Source: Mesorhizobium zhangyense | GTDB taxonomy: Bacteria; Pseudomonadota; Alphaproteobacteria; Rhizobiales; Rhizobiaceae | DNA: 64,000 nucleotides | Assembly (NCBI RefSeq): GCF_011045115.1 | Contig: NZ_JAAKZG010000012.1 | Coordinates: 1-64,000 of the forward strand | Reading direction: 5' to 3' | Shown: positions 24,386-33,096 of the stretch, piece after piece | Numbering within the stretch: the stretch's first letter is position 1 | Layout of the letters: each line of letters opens with the position of its first letter | The notes under the pieces: generated by a model | The model's database searches: none | What the model was told of the DNA's origin: nothing | Seen by the model: the letters and a program-made list of their open reading frames with translations, nothing else | Position numbers and translations under genes: made by a program

Positions 24386-25105
24386 TCAGGAATGCGTGTC
24401 GATGACCCGCCGCATCAGCGCGGCGACATCGCGCGCGTTGGGCGGATCGGAGTGAATGCATGCCGTGCCGAAGGATATCGGGCGGACCTTGTTGTCCGTC
24501 GTCACCAGTTCGTTGCGGGTGAGCGCACGCGACATGCGGTCTTCGGCGAGCTTTAAATCGATGGCCGACTGGACGCGGGGAATGATCAAGCTGCCGTCCG
24601 GCGCATAGGTGAGGTCGGGGAAGAATTCGCCGATGAACTCCACGCCGAGTGCCTGGGCCGCCGTCTCGTGACAGGTTCCCGCCATGCCGAAAAGCGGTAC
24701 GCCAAACGGCTTGACGGCTGCGGCAATGGCACGGGCGGTGTCCATGTCGCGCGCGGCCATGCCGTAGACGATGCCATGCGGCTTCACGTGGCTGAGTTGA
24801 CCGCCCTCGGCGACCAGCATCCCTGTCAGAGCGCCAATCTGGTAGAGGAAGGCCGCGGTCAGTTCTTCCGGCTGCAGTTTCATTTCGCGCCGGCCAAACC
24901 CCTCGCGATCCGGAAGGGAAGGGTGCGCGCCGACATTCTTGCCATGCGACAGCGCCAGCCGGACCGTCTTCAGCATCGTCCATGGGTCGGAGGCGTGGAA
25001 GCCACAGGCGATATTGGCGCAGTCGATATATGGCATGATGCCGGTGTCGTCGCCGAAGCGCCAGTTGCCGTAACTTTCGCCCATGTCGCAGTTCAGGGTG
25101 ACCAT
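24386..25105 (-). CDS. pxpA: Second LamB/YcsF family protein
   Basis: 239 residues with the same landmarks as the first paralogue: NCDMGESYGNWRFGDD, NIACGFHASDP, VGAHPSLPDREGFGRREM, HVKPHGIVYG and CIHSDPP. The two copies differ throughout, so this is an old paralogue rather than a recent duplication. No PxpB/PxpC partner is encoded in this operon, so it must share those of the plus-strand operon or work with HyuAB or alone. It starts 12 bases after the molybdenum-hydroxylase large-subunit stop. Confidence 0.9.
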   Translation of the reverse strand: MVTLNCDMGESYGNWRFGDDTGIMPYIDCANIACGFHASDPWTMLKTVRLALSHGKNVGAHPSLPDREGFGRREMKLQPEELTAAFLYQIGALTGMLVAEGGQLSHVKPHGIVYGMAARDMDTARAIAAAVKPFGVPLFGMAGTCHETAAQALGVEFIGEFFPDLTYAPDGSLIIPRVQSAIDLKLAEDRMSRALTRNELVTTDNKVRPISFGTACIHSDPPNARDVAALMRRVIDTHS

Positions 25106-25117
25106 GGTTTGCGTCCC

Positions 25118-27466
25118 TCAGCCCAGGGTATTTGCCGCCCAGCCGGGGGCGATGTGCGGAAATTCCGGTTGTGTTTCGCGCTCGTGGAGCAGGCGAAGCA
25201 CGCGCGGCGGTGTCAGCGGCAACTGTCGCACCGGTTTGCCTATCGCGCGTGCCACCGCGCAACCGATCGCGGCACCTACCGCCAGGATCGGCACCTCGCC
25301 CGCACCTTTGGTGCCGAGCGGCCCCATCGACGGCGCACCCTCATAGAGGTCGGCCGTGACGGGAATTACGTCCGGAGCCAGCGGCAGGCGATAGGTCTCG
25401 AAGTTGTCCTGCGCGATGCGCCCGTCGGTGGTGATCGTCACCTCCTCGTGCAAGGCGTAGCCCAGCCCTTGCACGACGCCGCCCTGTATCTGGCCCATGA
25501 TGGCACGTGGGTTGAGCGCGCGACCGACATCCTGCACGACGCGATAAGCCAGCACCTCGACATGGCCGGTGTCGGGATCGACCGCCACCTCCGCCTCGTG
25601 AACCACGAAGACCGGGATATCGAGTGCGTCGATGAAATGACCCATGGCGCAGCCGGACATTGCCGGAGTGTTCTTGGCCGTGAACGCTCCGCTGCCGGAT
25701 ATCGGACCGGTGGTGGCCTGCGCATGGGCGACGACGGCAGGGATTGTCGCGCCCGAACCAGGGCGGCCCGAGATTTCCACGCGACCGCCCTGCAGAAGGA
25801 GGTCTTCCGGCCGGGTCTGCAGCATTTCGCCTGCGGTACGCAGCAGTTTTTCCTTCACTTCCGTGCAGGCAGCAACGCTGGCGGCGCCGATGGATACGGT
25901 CGTGCGGCCACCGCCAACGCCGACGTCAAGGCCGGCGGCGTCGGTATCGGCCTCGCGCACGATCACCTGGTCGGGCGCTAGCCCAAGCTGTCCTGCCACG
26001 ATCTGTGGCAGGGACTGCATCATCGTGCCCGAGCCGATCTCGACGCCTGACGTGACCAATGTCGCACTGCCGTCGGCGTTCAGGTTGACCGTCGCAGCCG
26101 ATGGTCCAACGAAGACAAACCAGGTGCCGACAGTCGTAGCAGTACCGTAGAGCCTACCGTCGGCCTTCGCTTCCGAGGTGCCGGTGTTGGCTCGCAAGGT
26201 TTCCATGCGGTCAAGCATCGGACCCAGCACGTCGGCCTCGAAGACCTGGCCGGTGGCGCCGAGATCGCCGTTCCGCAGGACGTTTTTCTTGCGGTATGCG
26301 ATCGTATCGAAGCCGAGCGCCTCGCAGATCTCGTCGGTATGCCGCTCCAGCGCGAAGGTGTTGTAGACGCCGTTGCAGGCCCGAAAAGCACCATTGGGCG
26401 GGGTGTTGGTGTATATCGCACGGCTGACGAGGCGCATCGCACCGACCCTGTAATTGCCGCCCAGCGTGTGTGCGGTCATCGTGGTCAGAAAGACCTGCTC
26501 GCCGCCATAGGCACCGCAATCCATCAGCACGACCGCCTCGCGTCCGACGATCTCTCCCTCTGCCGTGACGGCGGAACGGATGCGGATTTCCGCATTCTCG
26601 CGGCAGAGACAGGTGGCCATCTCTTCCTGCCGGCTGTTTTCCAAGATCACCGTGCGCCCCGTCATCCGCGCCAGAAGTGCGGTGATCGGCTCGATGGAGG
26701 CATCGAACTTGAGGCCGAAGCCACCGCCGACCGGCGGCACCGTGACCCGCACGCGCCCGGGCGGCAGCTGCATCACCCTTCCGGTGACGTTGCGGACCGT
26801 CCAGGGCACTTGCGTTGAGGTCTGGATGTGGGCGCGTCCGTCTTCCCAGGAGCCGATGGCAACGCGCGGCTCGAAGGGGACATGGCTCTGCCGGCCGACG
26901 GTGAAGCTGCTCTCGACGATGCGGACATCGGGACGGGCGAAGGCAGCGTCGACGTCGCCCCGGCTGGACTTGGCTTCCCAGGCGATGTTGCCGGCGCGCG
27001 CGCCGCCTTCGGTGATTATCTCATAGTTGCGCCAGTCCTCGTGAACGAGCCGAGCGCTCGGCTGGAGCGCTTCGGCCATGGTGAAGACCGGTGCAAGCGG
27101 TTCGATCTCCAGCACGATCGCCGCAAGGGCCGCTCGCGCCTGCGCCTCTGTCTCTGCTGCGACGACCGCGATGGGTTCGCCGTGATAGCGGATCGTGTCG
27201 ATGGCAAGGAGCGGATGGTCGGCAATGCCGATACCATAGAGCCCGGGGGCGTCGGCTCCAGTCGCTACTGCGCGGACACCGGGACAGTCGTGTGCCGCTG
27301 ACACGTCGAGCCGCCGGATACGTCCTGCCGGCACCGTCGAGCGCAAAAGCACGGCATGCAGCATGTCGGGGCGAACCCGGTCAATGGTGTATTTCGTCCG
27401 CCCGCGCAGCTTGTCCTGCGCGTCGCGGCGGGGAAGATTCATTACCGTGGCGGACAGCTCAGACAT
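25118..27466 (-). CDS. Xanthine dehydrogenase-family molybdopterin-binding large subunit
   Basis: 782 residues. The N-terminal RDAQDKLRGRTKYTIDRVRPDMLHAVLLRS domain is the a/b hammerhead. GGFGLKFDASIEP and later PPNGAFRACNGVYNTFALE correspond to molybdopterin-contact regions. GVGGGRTTVSIGAASV and GTKGAGEVPILAVGAAIGCA hold the family's cofactor loop and the active-site Glu. PNGAFRACN differs from the more common GAFRGFG, so the substrate is probably unlike xanthine. With the FeS and FAD subunits it forms a three-subunit molybdenum hydroxylase that adds oxygen from water to an aromatic or heterocyclic carbon. Confidence 0.92.
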   Translation of the reverse strand: MSELSATVMNLPRRDAQDKLRGRTKYTIDRVRPDMLHAVLLRSTVPAGRIRRLDVSAAHDCPGVRAVATGADAPGLYGIGIADHPLLAIDTIRYHGEPIAVVAAETEAQARAALAAIVLEIEPLAPVFTMAEALQPSARLVHEDWRNYEIITEGGARAGNIAWEAKSSRGDVDAAFARPDVRIVESSFTVGRQSHVPFEPRVAIGSWEDGRAHIQTSTQVPWTVRNVTGRVMQLPPGRVRVTVPPVGGGFGLKFDASIEPITALLARMTGRTVILENSRQEEMATCLCRENAEIRIRSAVTAEGEIVGREAVVLMDCGAYGGEQVFLTTMTAHTLGGNYRVGAMRLVSRAIYTNTPPNGAFRACNGVYNTFALERHTDEICEALGFDTIAYRKKNVLRNGDLGATGQVFEADVLGPMLDRMETLRANTGTSEAKADGRLYGTATTVGTWFVFVGPSAATVNLNADGSATLVTSGVEIGSGTMMQSLPQIVAGQLGLAPDQVIVREADTDAAGLDVGVGGGRTTVSIGAASVAACTEVKEKLLRTAGEMLQTRPEDLLLQGGRVEISGRPGSGATIPAVVAHAQATTGPISGSGAFTAKNTPAMSGCAMGHFIDALDIPVFVVHEAEVAVDPDTGHVEVLAYRVVQDVGRALNPRAIMGQIQGGVVQGLGYALHEEVTITTDGRIAQDNFETYRLPLAPDVIPVTADLYEGAPSMGPLGTKGAGEVPILAVGAAIGCAVARAIGKPVRQLPLTPPRVLRLLHERETQPEFPHIAPGWAANTLG

Positions 27467-27956
27467 TCATGCTCCCTGCCGTCTCAGTGGTTTGCCGATG
27501 TGTGTCGAGGCAGTCGACGACGGTGTCGACGATCCGCTCGTAACCGGTGCAGCGGCAGATATTGCCGACCATGGCGGATTTGATTTCAGCACGGCACGCG
27601 CCCGGATTGTCGCGCATGAAGGCTGACAGGCTCATGACCATTCCCGGAAAACACATGCCGCATTGCACGGCATCCGCCGCCTCGAACGCGGCCTGAAGCG
27701 GATGGAGTGCTTCCTGGCCGGAGCTCAATCCTTCGATGGTGGTTACCTCGCATCCGTGCAGGAGGCCGACCGGCTTCAGGCAGGAAGGGACGGCCTCACC
27801 ATCGACATGGACCGTGCAGGCGCCGCAGAAGCCTTCGCGGCATACGGCCTTCGTGCCAGTCAGGAAGTGTTCCTGCCGCAATATGTCGACAAGCGGGGTC
27901 ATCGGATCGTCGCGAAAGCGATAGTCTTCGCCATTCAGCCGGAATGTCACCGTCAT
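27459..27956 (-). CDS. Two-[2Fe-2S] subunit of the molybdenum hydroxylase
   Basis: 165 residues. The plant-type cluster site is CREGFCGACTVHVDG with a fourth Cys in AVPSC. The second cluster site is QCGMCFPGMVMS plus NICRCTGYERI. This matches the small subunit of nicotinate, isoquinoline and CO dehydrogenase relatives. Start and stop overlap its neighbours (ATGA with the FAD gene; the stop lies within the start of the large-subunit gene). It passes electrons from molybdenum to FAD. Confidence 0.95.
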   Translation of the reverse strand: MTVTFRLNGEDYRFRDDPMTPLVDILRQEHFLTGTKAVCREGFCGACTVHVDGEAVPSCLKPVGLLHGCEVTTIEGLSSGQEALHPLQAAFEAADAVQCGMCFPGMVMSLSAFMRDNPGACRAEIKSAMVGNICRCTGYERIVDTVVDCLDTHRQTTETAGSMNV

Positions 27957-28807
27957 GCCTGGCCCTCCGTCTTGAGAAGTGCCGCCACGCCCCGCTTGAC
28001 CAGCGCTGGAAGAACCTGACGCCGATACCAGCCGTCAGCTTCCGTGCCGTCGCGGCCATGAAAGTCGTTGTTTTCCGCCGCCAGCTCGGCTGCGCGTTCA
28101 GGATTGGGCGCGAAACCACCCGGTTCGTCAGCCAAAGCTTTTTCCAGCGCAGTCCAGCGCCGCGCTACCGCCTCCACCGAGCCAACCGCGATGCGAAACC
28201 GTTTGTCTTTGTCCACAGCGATGGAGACGATCGCTACGGGATAGTCGCCGGCCATGCGAAGCGGCAGGCGGATATGTGCGCTCGCGATCAGGTCGCGGCG
28301 CAGGTGGACCTTCGTCAGGATCGCATCGGCCAGCAAAGTAGGCCGATCTCTGAGGAAATCCGAAATGCCGATGAGCTTCGGGCCGTCGAAAGTCTCCATT
28401 TCCACCATCGCTTCGCAGACAAGAAGGGCAGGGGCAAGGTCTGCGGCGGCAAAATCCAGGGTGCAGAGGTTGCCGCCAACGGTCGCAACCCTGCGGATGC
28501 CGGGATTGGCCGCACCGACCGCCGCTCCAACCAGAGCCTCGAAGCCCGCCAGCCCTCGCAGCGCACGACCAAGGACCGCGTGAGTAACCGCAGCGCCGAT
28601 AACGGTATGATCCGGATCGACTTCGACCTCGGACAAGGCCGGAATTCGGTGAAGTGTGACGACCGCCTCGGGAAGATCGACCCCACGAAGGGGGTCACGC
28701 ATCATCCATGTGCCGCCGGCAAGCACCGCTGCGCCTTGCTGGCGTGCGGCCAACGCCTCGTCAATACTGCCGGCCACGGTGAACGACCGTTCCACGCTTT
28801 GCGCCAT
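27953..28807 (-). CDS. FAD-binding medium subunit of the molybdenum hydroxylase
   Basis: 284 residues. The FAD-binding_5 domain has the pyrophosphate-contact motifs AVLAGGTWMM and ATVGGNLCTLD (usually TIGGN), and the C-terminal part resembles CO-dehydrogenase flavoprotein domains. The start ATG 28807 is preceded by GAGGGG in the conserved leader B. It is the first gene of the minus-strand operon running to the cupin gene at 22208. Confidence 0.92.
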   Translation of the reverse strand: MAQSVERSFTVAGSIDEALAARQQGAAVLAGGTWMMRDPLRGVDLPEAVVTLHRIPALSEVEVDPDHTVIGAAVTHAVLGRALRGLAGFEALVGAAVGAANPGIRRVATVGGNLCTLDFAAADLAPALLVCEAMVEMETFDGPKLIGISDFLRDRPTLLADAILTKVHLRRDLIASAHIRLPLRMAGDYPVAIVSIAVDKDKRFRIAVGSVEAVARRWTALEKALADEPGGFAPNPERAAELAAENNDFHGRDGTEADGWYRRQVLPALVKRGVAALLKTEGQA

Positions 28808-28921
28808 TTGTCTTTACCCCTCGGAAACTGCCATCTTTTTGTGGCGCTGCAGCATTGATGCTCCAGCTTTTGGCTCCTGTGAAATAGTAATTCTTGGAAT
28901 GTTATATCGAAAAAACAGATA
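28808..28921 (-). promoter_or_regulatory. Promoter and conserved leader, copy B
   Basis: On the minus strand this 114-base block repeats the block before pxpA. Shared parts are TATCTGTTTTTT (28921-28910), ACTATTTCACA (28888-28878), ATGCTGCAGCGCCACAAAA (28855-28837), GATGGCAG (28835-28828) and GAGGGGTAA (28822-28814). A likely -10 is TACTAT with TTCGAT 16 bases before it. The spacing of all blocks to the start codon agrees with copy A within two bases. The sequence between ACTATTTCACA and ATGCTGCA has diverged, so this is selective conservation, not a fresh duplication. Confidence 0.75.
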
Positions 28922-28933
28922 TTTCTGACGGAT

Positions 28934-28966
28934 GGCGAGCGCTTGCAAGTTTCTGCGGCGCTCGCC
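28934..28966 (-). terminator. Inverted repeat after hyuB, possible terminator
   Basis: Perfect 9-bp arms GGCGAGCGC and GCGCTCGCC flank a 15-base loop just downstream of the hyuB stop and just upstream of promoter B. No T run follows on the minus strand, so termination would be weak or Rho-assisted. It separates hyuAB from the next operon. Confidence 0.5.
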
Positions 28967-28978
28967 TTTCTCCAGCGG

Positions 28979-30946
28979 TCAGGCCCAGTGGGCGACGCTG
29001 CGTTTCTCGAAGCTCTCGCGGAACTGCGCCGTGGTCTTGGGGAGGACTTCCCCCGTCTCCCAGTCGAGGATCACGGCATAGTGCCGAACCGCATCGAGCG
29101 TATTGATCTCGCCGGCCTGATATTTGCGCGCGACTTCTGCCGGATCCATCCGTGCCCGATCCTTGCGTGTGGCCCGAATGTCGGCGCGACAGGCTTCGGT
29201 CGCCGCCTCGTCGATTTCATATTGGCAAAGATCGCGGTCGATCTCGCGGATTACGACGCCATAGTCGGTCTTTGCGCGTTCCAAGGAAACGTAGTCGTCG
29301 ATGACGTCCTCCTTCACCTTGGCGGGATCGCGCTCAAGCGGATCCCCGAAGCCGCCACCGCCGGCCGTCGGCCGCGCGAACTCATCGCCAGTATAGACGG
29401 CATGGTCGGAGAACACCGAGCCGAGCCATGTCGCCGTGTCTTCTCCGGCCCGCTTCAGCGTCAGGCCGTGCGGCATGGACGGCAGGCCGCCTTCGACGCC
29501 CCAGACCACAGCGCGCTCGCGGTCGCAGATGTAGGACATGACGGCGTTTTCCGCGTCGAGCAGCACGGAGGTCTTCTGCACGCCGACGCCGCCTCGCCAT
29601 TTGCCGGGGCCGGCTGAATCCTGCTTGATCTGGAACTCGGTGGTCCGCGTCGGGTTCACCCGCTCGTTGCCTTCGTTCGGCTGCGACATAAGGCCCGTGC
29701 CGAAGCAGGCGGTGGTGACGTCGGCGCCATCCTTGCCGTTGCGGCCGCCCCAGCCACCGGGCAGCCATTCGTAGAACATGAAGATCGGCTTGTCGGGTTT
29801 GCGCGCATCGCGACCGCCCGCCAGCAGATATTCGAGGTTGAAAGCGCAGGCGATGGCGCGTTCGGGCATGATCTTGGACCACATTTCGAAGATCGCGTTC
29901 ATGATCTTCTCGAACGGCATCAGGAAGCCGGTCACCGCCACCGGCCATTCCGCACTGACCACGCTGTTCTTCGGCGCGGTCACCTCGATCATGCGATAGA
30001 ACCCGCTGTTGAGCGGAAGGTCGGGGAAGAAGGTCTTCATGCCGGCGACCACGGCCGAGAAGGTCGCGCCCGGCGCGGAATTGTACATCGAGGCAATGGT
30101 CGAATGGCTTCCGGTGAAGTCGTAGTGGATCGTGTCGCCCTTGATCGTCATTTTGATGCGGATCGGGATCATTCCTTCGCCGGCGCCTAGATCCCGGTCA
30201 ATGTAGTCGACCGTCTCCCAGGTGCCGTCGGGCAATTCGGCGAGACGCTTGCGCACGGCACGTTCAACGTAATCCTGCACCTCCTCCATGCCACGCGTTA
30301 CCTGGTCACGACCGTATTTCTTGACGAGCCTCAGCAGTTCGCGTTCGGCCGCCTGCGTTGCCTGCGCCTGGGAATGGATGTCGCCGATGATCGATGCCGG
30401 ATCGCGCGTATTTGCGGCGATCATGTTTGCCACGTCGGAGCAGAAGCGGCCGCGCTGAAAAAGGCGTATCGGGGTGATCCGAAGGCCCTCGCGGAACATA
30501 TCGCGGGCCGTGACGTCGAAGGAGCCCGGCACCGAGCCGCCGAGATCCGACCAGTGACCGTTGGACTGCGAAAAGCCGATCAGTCTGTCTTCATCGAAAA
30601 TCGGCCGGACGAGACGAACATCGCTGAAATGCGTGCCCCCAGCATAGGGATCGTTGATGGCATAGACATCGCCGGGCGCCATGTCGCCCTCGAAGACGCG
30701 GATCACGTCCTTGCAGGTGTTGTGCAGCGTGCCGACATGGACCGCGATGTCGTAATTGCCCTGGGCGACCGAATTTCCGTCGGCATCGTGCAGGGCGTTT
30801 GAAAAGTCGCGATTGTAGATGACGAAGGAATAGCAGGTGCGCAACATCTGCTCGGCCATCTGATCGACGGTGGTGATGAATGAGTTCTTCAGAACCTCGA
30901 AGGTTACCGGATCGAGGCTGGCGGTGGGTTCAACCATCTTTGTCAT
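28979..30946 (-). CDS. hyuB: Hydantoinase B/oxoprolinase family protein
   Basis: 655 residues, a full HyuB-type protein. Family landmarks include LDPVTFEVLKNSF near the start, SYSFVIYNRDFSNALHD-like text, DVYAINDPYAGGTHFSDVRLV, and the C-terminal PTAGGGGFGDPLERDP. HyuA and HyuB together hydrolyse hydantoins, 5-oxoproline or lactams using ATP, or carboxylate acetone-type ketones in a related branch. It starts three bases after the hyuA stop, and the pair reads toward the molybdenum-hydroxylase genes. The substrate is not deducible from the sequence. Confidence 0.92.
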   Translation of the reverse strand: MTKMVEPTASLDPVTFEVLKNSFITTVDQMAEQMLRTCYSFVIYNRDFSNALHDADGNSVAQGNYDIAVHVGTLHNTCKDVIRVFEGDMAPGDVYAINDPYAGGTHFSDVRLVRPIFDEDRLIGFSQSNGHWSDLGGSVPGSFDVTARDMFREGLRITPIRLFQRGRFCSDVANMIAANTRDPASIIGDIHSQAQATQAAERELLRLVKKYGRDQVTRGMEEVQDYVERAVRKRLAELPDGTWETVDYIDRDLGAGEGMIPIRIKMTIKGDTIHYDFTGSHSTIASMYNSAPGATFSAVVAGMKTFFPDLPLNSGFYRMIEVTAPKNSVVSAEWPVAVTGFLMPFEKIMNAIFEMWSKIMPERAIACAFNLEYLLAGGRDARKPDKPIFMFYEWLPGGWGGRNGKDGADVTTACFGTGLMSQPNEGNERVNPTRTTEFQIKQDSAGPGKWRGGVGVQKTSVLLDAENAVMSYICDRERAVVWGVEGGLPSMPHGLTLKRAGEDTATWLGSVFSDHAVYTGDEFARPTAGGGGFGDPLERDPAKVKEDVIDDYVSLERAKTDYGVVIREIDRDLCQYEIDEAATEACRADIRATRKDRARMDPAEVARKYQAGEINTLDAVRHYAVILDWETGEVLPKTTAQFRESFEKRSVAHWA

Positions 30947-30949
30947 GTC

Positions 30950-32977
30950 TCAGCCTTTCGTTCCGATGAGGATGTTGAGGAAACCGTCGACGGTCACGCT
31001 CATTCCCGGCGGAACCACTGTGGTGGAATCGAACTGTTCGACGATTGCCGGGCCGGCAAAGGCCGCGCCCGCAGTCAACCGGTCGCGCTCGTAGACCGCG
31101 GCATCGTGGGCAACGCCGTCGAACCAGACACTGCGGCGTCCAACCGGTTCGGCCTTGTGCGGCGAGACGTCGTATTTGGCTATTTCGGCTTTGGGGACAA
31201 TCCCGACCGCCTTCACGGCGATGCGGAAGATGGAGACAGGCGCTTCTTCGCGGCGGTAGTTGAACTCGCGCTCGTGCTCGTTGTGGAACGCCTCGATCAT
31301 CGAGCACATGCTGTCGATTTGCGCTGGTGCAGAGACGGCAAGCGAGCGCCACTGGCCCTGATACATCATCTCGACCGTGCGCTGCAGCGCCATGTCTTCC
31401 TGCGCCACGCCCTCATGGGCAAGACGCTCGACGGCCTGTTCCTCCATGCGGGCGAAGGCTGTCTGCATCTCGGCAGGCGAGACGGTTGAGGCGTCGGCCA
31501 TGAAGCTTTCGGAGAAATCGTGCTGCACGTCGACAAGAAGGCAACCGAGCGCGGAGGTGACGCCGGGATTGAGCGGAACGATCACGGTCGGGATCGACAG
31601 TTCCTTGGCAACCGCGGCGCCATGCAGGGCACCGGCACCGCCGAAGGCGACGAGCGCGAAGTCGCGCGGATCATAGCCGCGGCTGATGGAAAGCAGCCGG
31701 ACGGCATTGGCCATGTTGGCGTTGGCCACCGCGATGATCGCCTCGGCGGCCTTGTGCAATTCCATGCGGAAGGGGGTTGCCACGGTCTCCTGCACTGCCT
31801 CGGCTGCTAGGGCAGGGTCAAGCGTAATCTTGCCGCCGGCAAGGCTGGTGCCGAGACGGCCGAGCATGACATTGGCGTCGGTGTTCGTGGCCGTGCGGTT
31901 GCCATTCTTGTAACAGGCGGGGCCAGGATAGGCGCCGGCAGATTGCGGTCCGTTGCGCAAGCTGCCGCCCTCGTCCTGCCAGGCGAGCGACCCGCCGCCC
32001 GCACCGATCGTCAGCACCTCGATGGAGGGGAAGCGGATCGGATAGCCATATTCGATGTACCAGTCCTTCGTAATGCGTGACTCGCCGTTTGAGGCGAGCG
32101 AGACGTCGGTGCTGGTGCCGCCCATGTCGAAACCGATCGAGTTGGGGAAGCCGCAGAGATTGCCGATGAAACGGCTGGCGATCGCGCCCGCGGCAATGCC
32201 GGACCCGGCAAGGCGGGCCGAGAAGTCCTTGACGCTTGCCGGTGTCATGACGCCGCCGCCCGAATGCAGCAGCAGCAGGTCGCGCTTGTAACCCGCAGCG
32301 GCAAGCTTTTCGCCCAGCCGCGAGACGTAGTCGACGACGACCGGCGCGCAGACGGCGTTTGCCATGGTGGTGGAGAAGCGTTCGTGCTCAAAGATTTCCG
32401 GCATCACCTCGGAGGAGATCGAGACCGGCACGTCCGGTATGACTTCCTTAAAGATATCGCGCATGCGGCGCTCGTTTGCGCCGTTGACGTAGGAGTTCAT
32501 GAAGCAGACGGCGATGGACTTGACTTCGCGCTTCTTCAGCACTTCGGCAACACGGCGGGCGTCCGCTTCGTTCAGCGTTTCGAGGATCGTACCTTCCGCA
32601 TCGATCCGCTCCCGAACCGTCAGCCGGTCGCGGCGCGGGATATAAGGTTTGGCGACGTCCTTGTAGGTGTCCCAGAGGTCTTCCTTGTTGGCGCGCCGAA
32701 TTTCGACGACATCCCGAAACCCTTCGGTACAGACCATGGCGGTGCGCGGCAGGCGGCGGGTGATCAGCGCATTGGTCGCAACTGTGGTGCCATGCGAGAA
32801 CATCGTCACCTCCGACAGGTCGATCCGGCCTTGTTCCACGCCGTTCATGATCGCCTGCATGGGATCGTCAGGCGTGGACGCTGTCTTTTCGATGCGGATC
32901 GCGCCGCTGTCTTCGTCCATGATGCAGATGTCGGTGAAGGTTCCCCCCACATCCACGGCAACTCTGGTTCTGCTCAT
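30950..32977 (-). CDS. hyuA: Hydantoinase A/oxoprolinase family protein
   Basis: 675 residues. The N-terminal VAVDVGGTFTDICIMDED is the phosphate-binding motif of the ASKHA ATPase fold, FSHGTTVATNALI follows, and SIGFDMGGTSTDVSL is the second ATP motif. Start at 32977 was chosen because AAGGA lies six bases upstream and the motif begins immediately; a longer reading to 33013 adds 12 unlikely residues. With HyuB it forms an ATP-dependent cyclic-amide hydrolase. The AraC regulator gene lies 119 bases upstream on the same strand. Confidence 0.92.
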   Translation of the reverse strand: MSRTRVAVDVGGTFTDICIMDEDSGAIRIEKTASTPDDPMQAIMNGVEQGRIDLSEVTMFSHGTTVATNALITRRLPRTAMVCTEGFRDVVEIRRANKEDLWDTYKDVAKPYIPRRDRLTVRERIDAEGTILETLNEADARRVAEVLKKREVKSIAVCFMNSYVNGANERRMRDIFKEVIPDVPVSISSEVMPEIFEHERFSTTMANAVCAPVVVDYVSRLGEKLAAAGYKRDLLLLHSGGGVMTPASVKDFSARLAGSGIAAGAIASRFIGNLCGFPNSIGFDMGGTSTDVSLASNGESRITKDWYIEYGYPIRFPSIEVLTIGAGGGSLAWQDEGGSLRNGPQSAGAYPGPACYKNGNRTATNTDANVMLGRLGTSLAGGKITLDPALAAEAVQETVATPFRMELHKAAEAIIAVANANMANAVRLLSISRGYDPRDFALVAFGGAGALHGAAVAKELSIPTVIVPLNPGVTSALGCLLVDVQHDFSESFMADASTVSPAEMQTAFARMEEQAVERLAHEGVAQEDMALQRTVEMMYQGQWRSLAVSAPAQIDSMCSMIEAFHNEHEREFNYRREEAPVSIFRIAVKAVGIVPKAEIAKYDVSPHKAEPVGRRSVWFDGVAHDAAVYERDRLTAGAAFAGPAIVEQFDSTTVVPPGMSVTVDGFLNILIGTKG

Positions 32978-33096
32978 AACGTTTCCTTCGCAGGCTTGAA
33001 TGGTTTCGGGCATGACCCGTCAGTCGCCGCCCCAGCGGGAGCGGCGTCAGGAAAAATCAGTCGGGAAAGCGGCTAGAGCATCGGACGATGCGTGGT

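Noticed and set aside
24668-25981. A 437-codon plus-strand frame opposite pxpA2 and the molybdenum subunit
   Set aside because: It crosses two well-supported minus-strand genes and has no recognisable domain or ribosome site.
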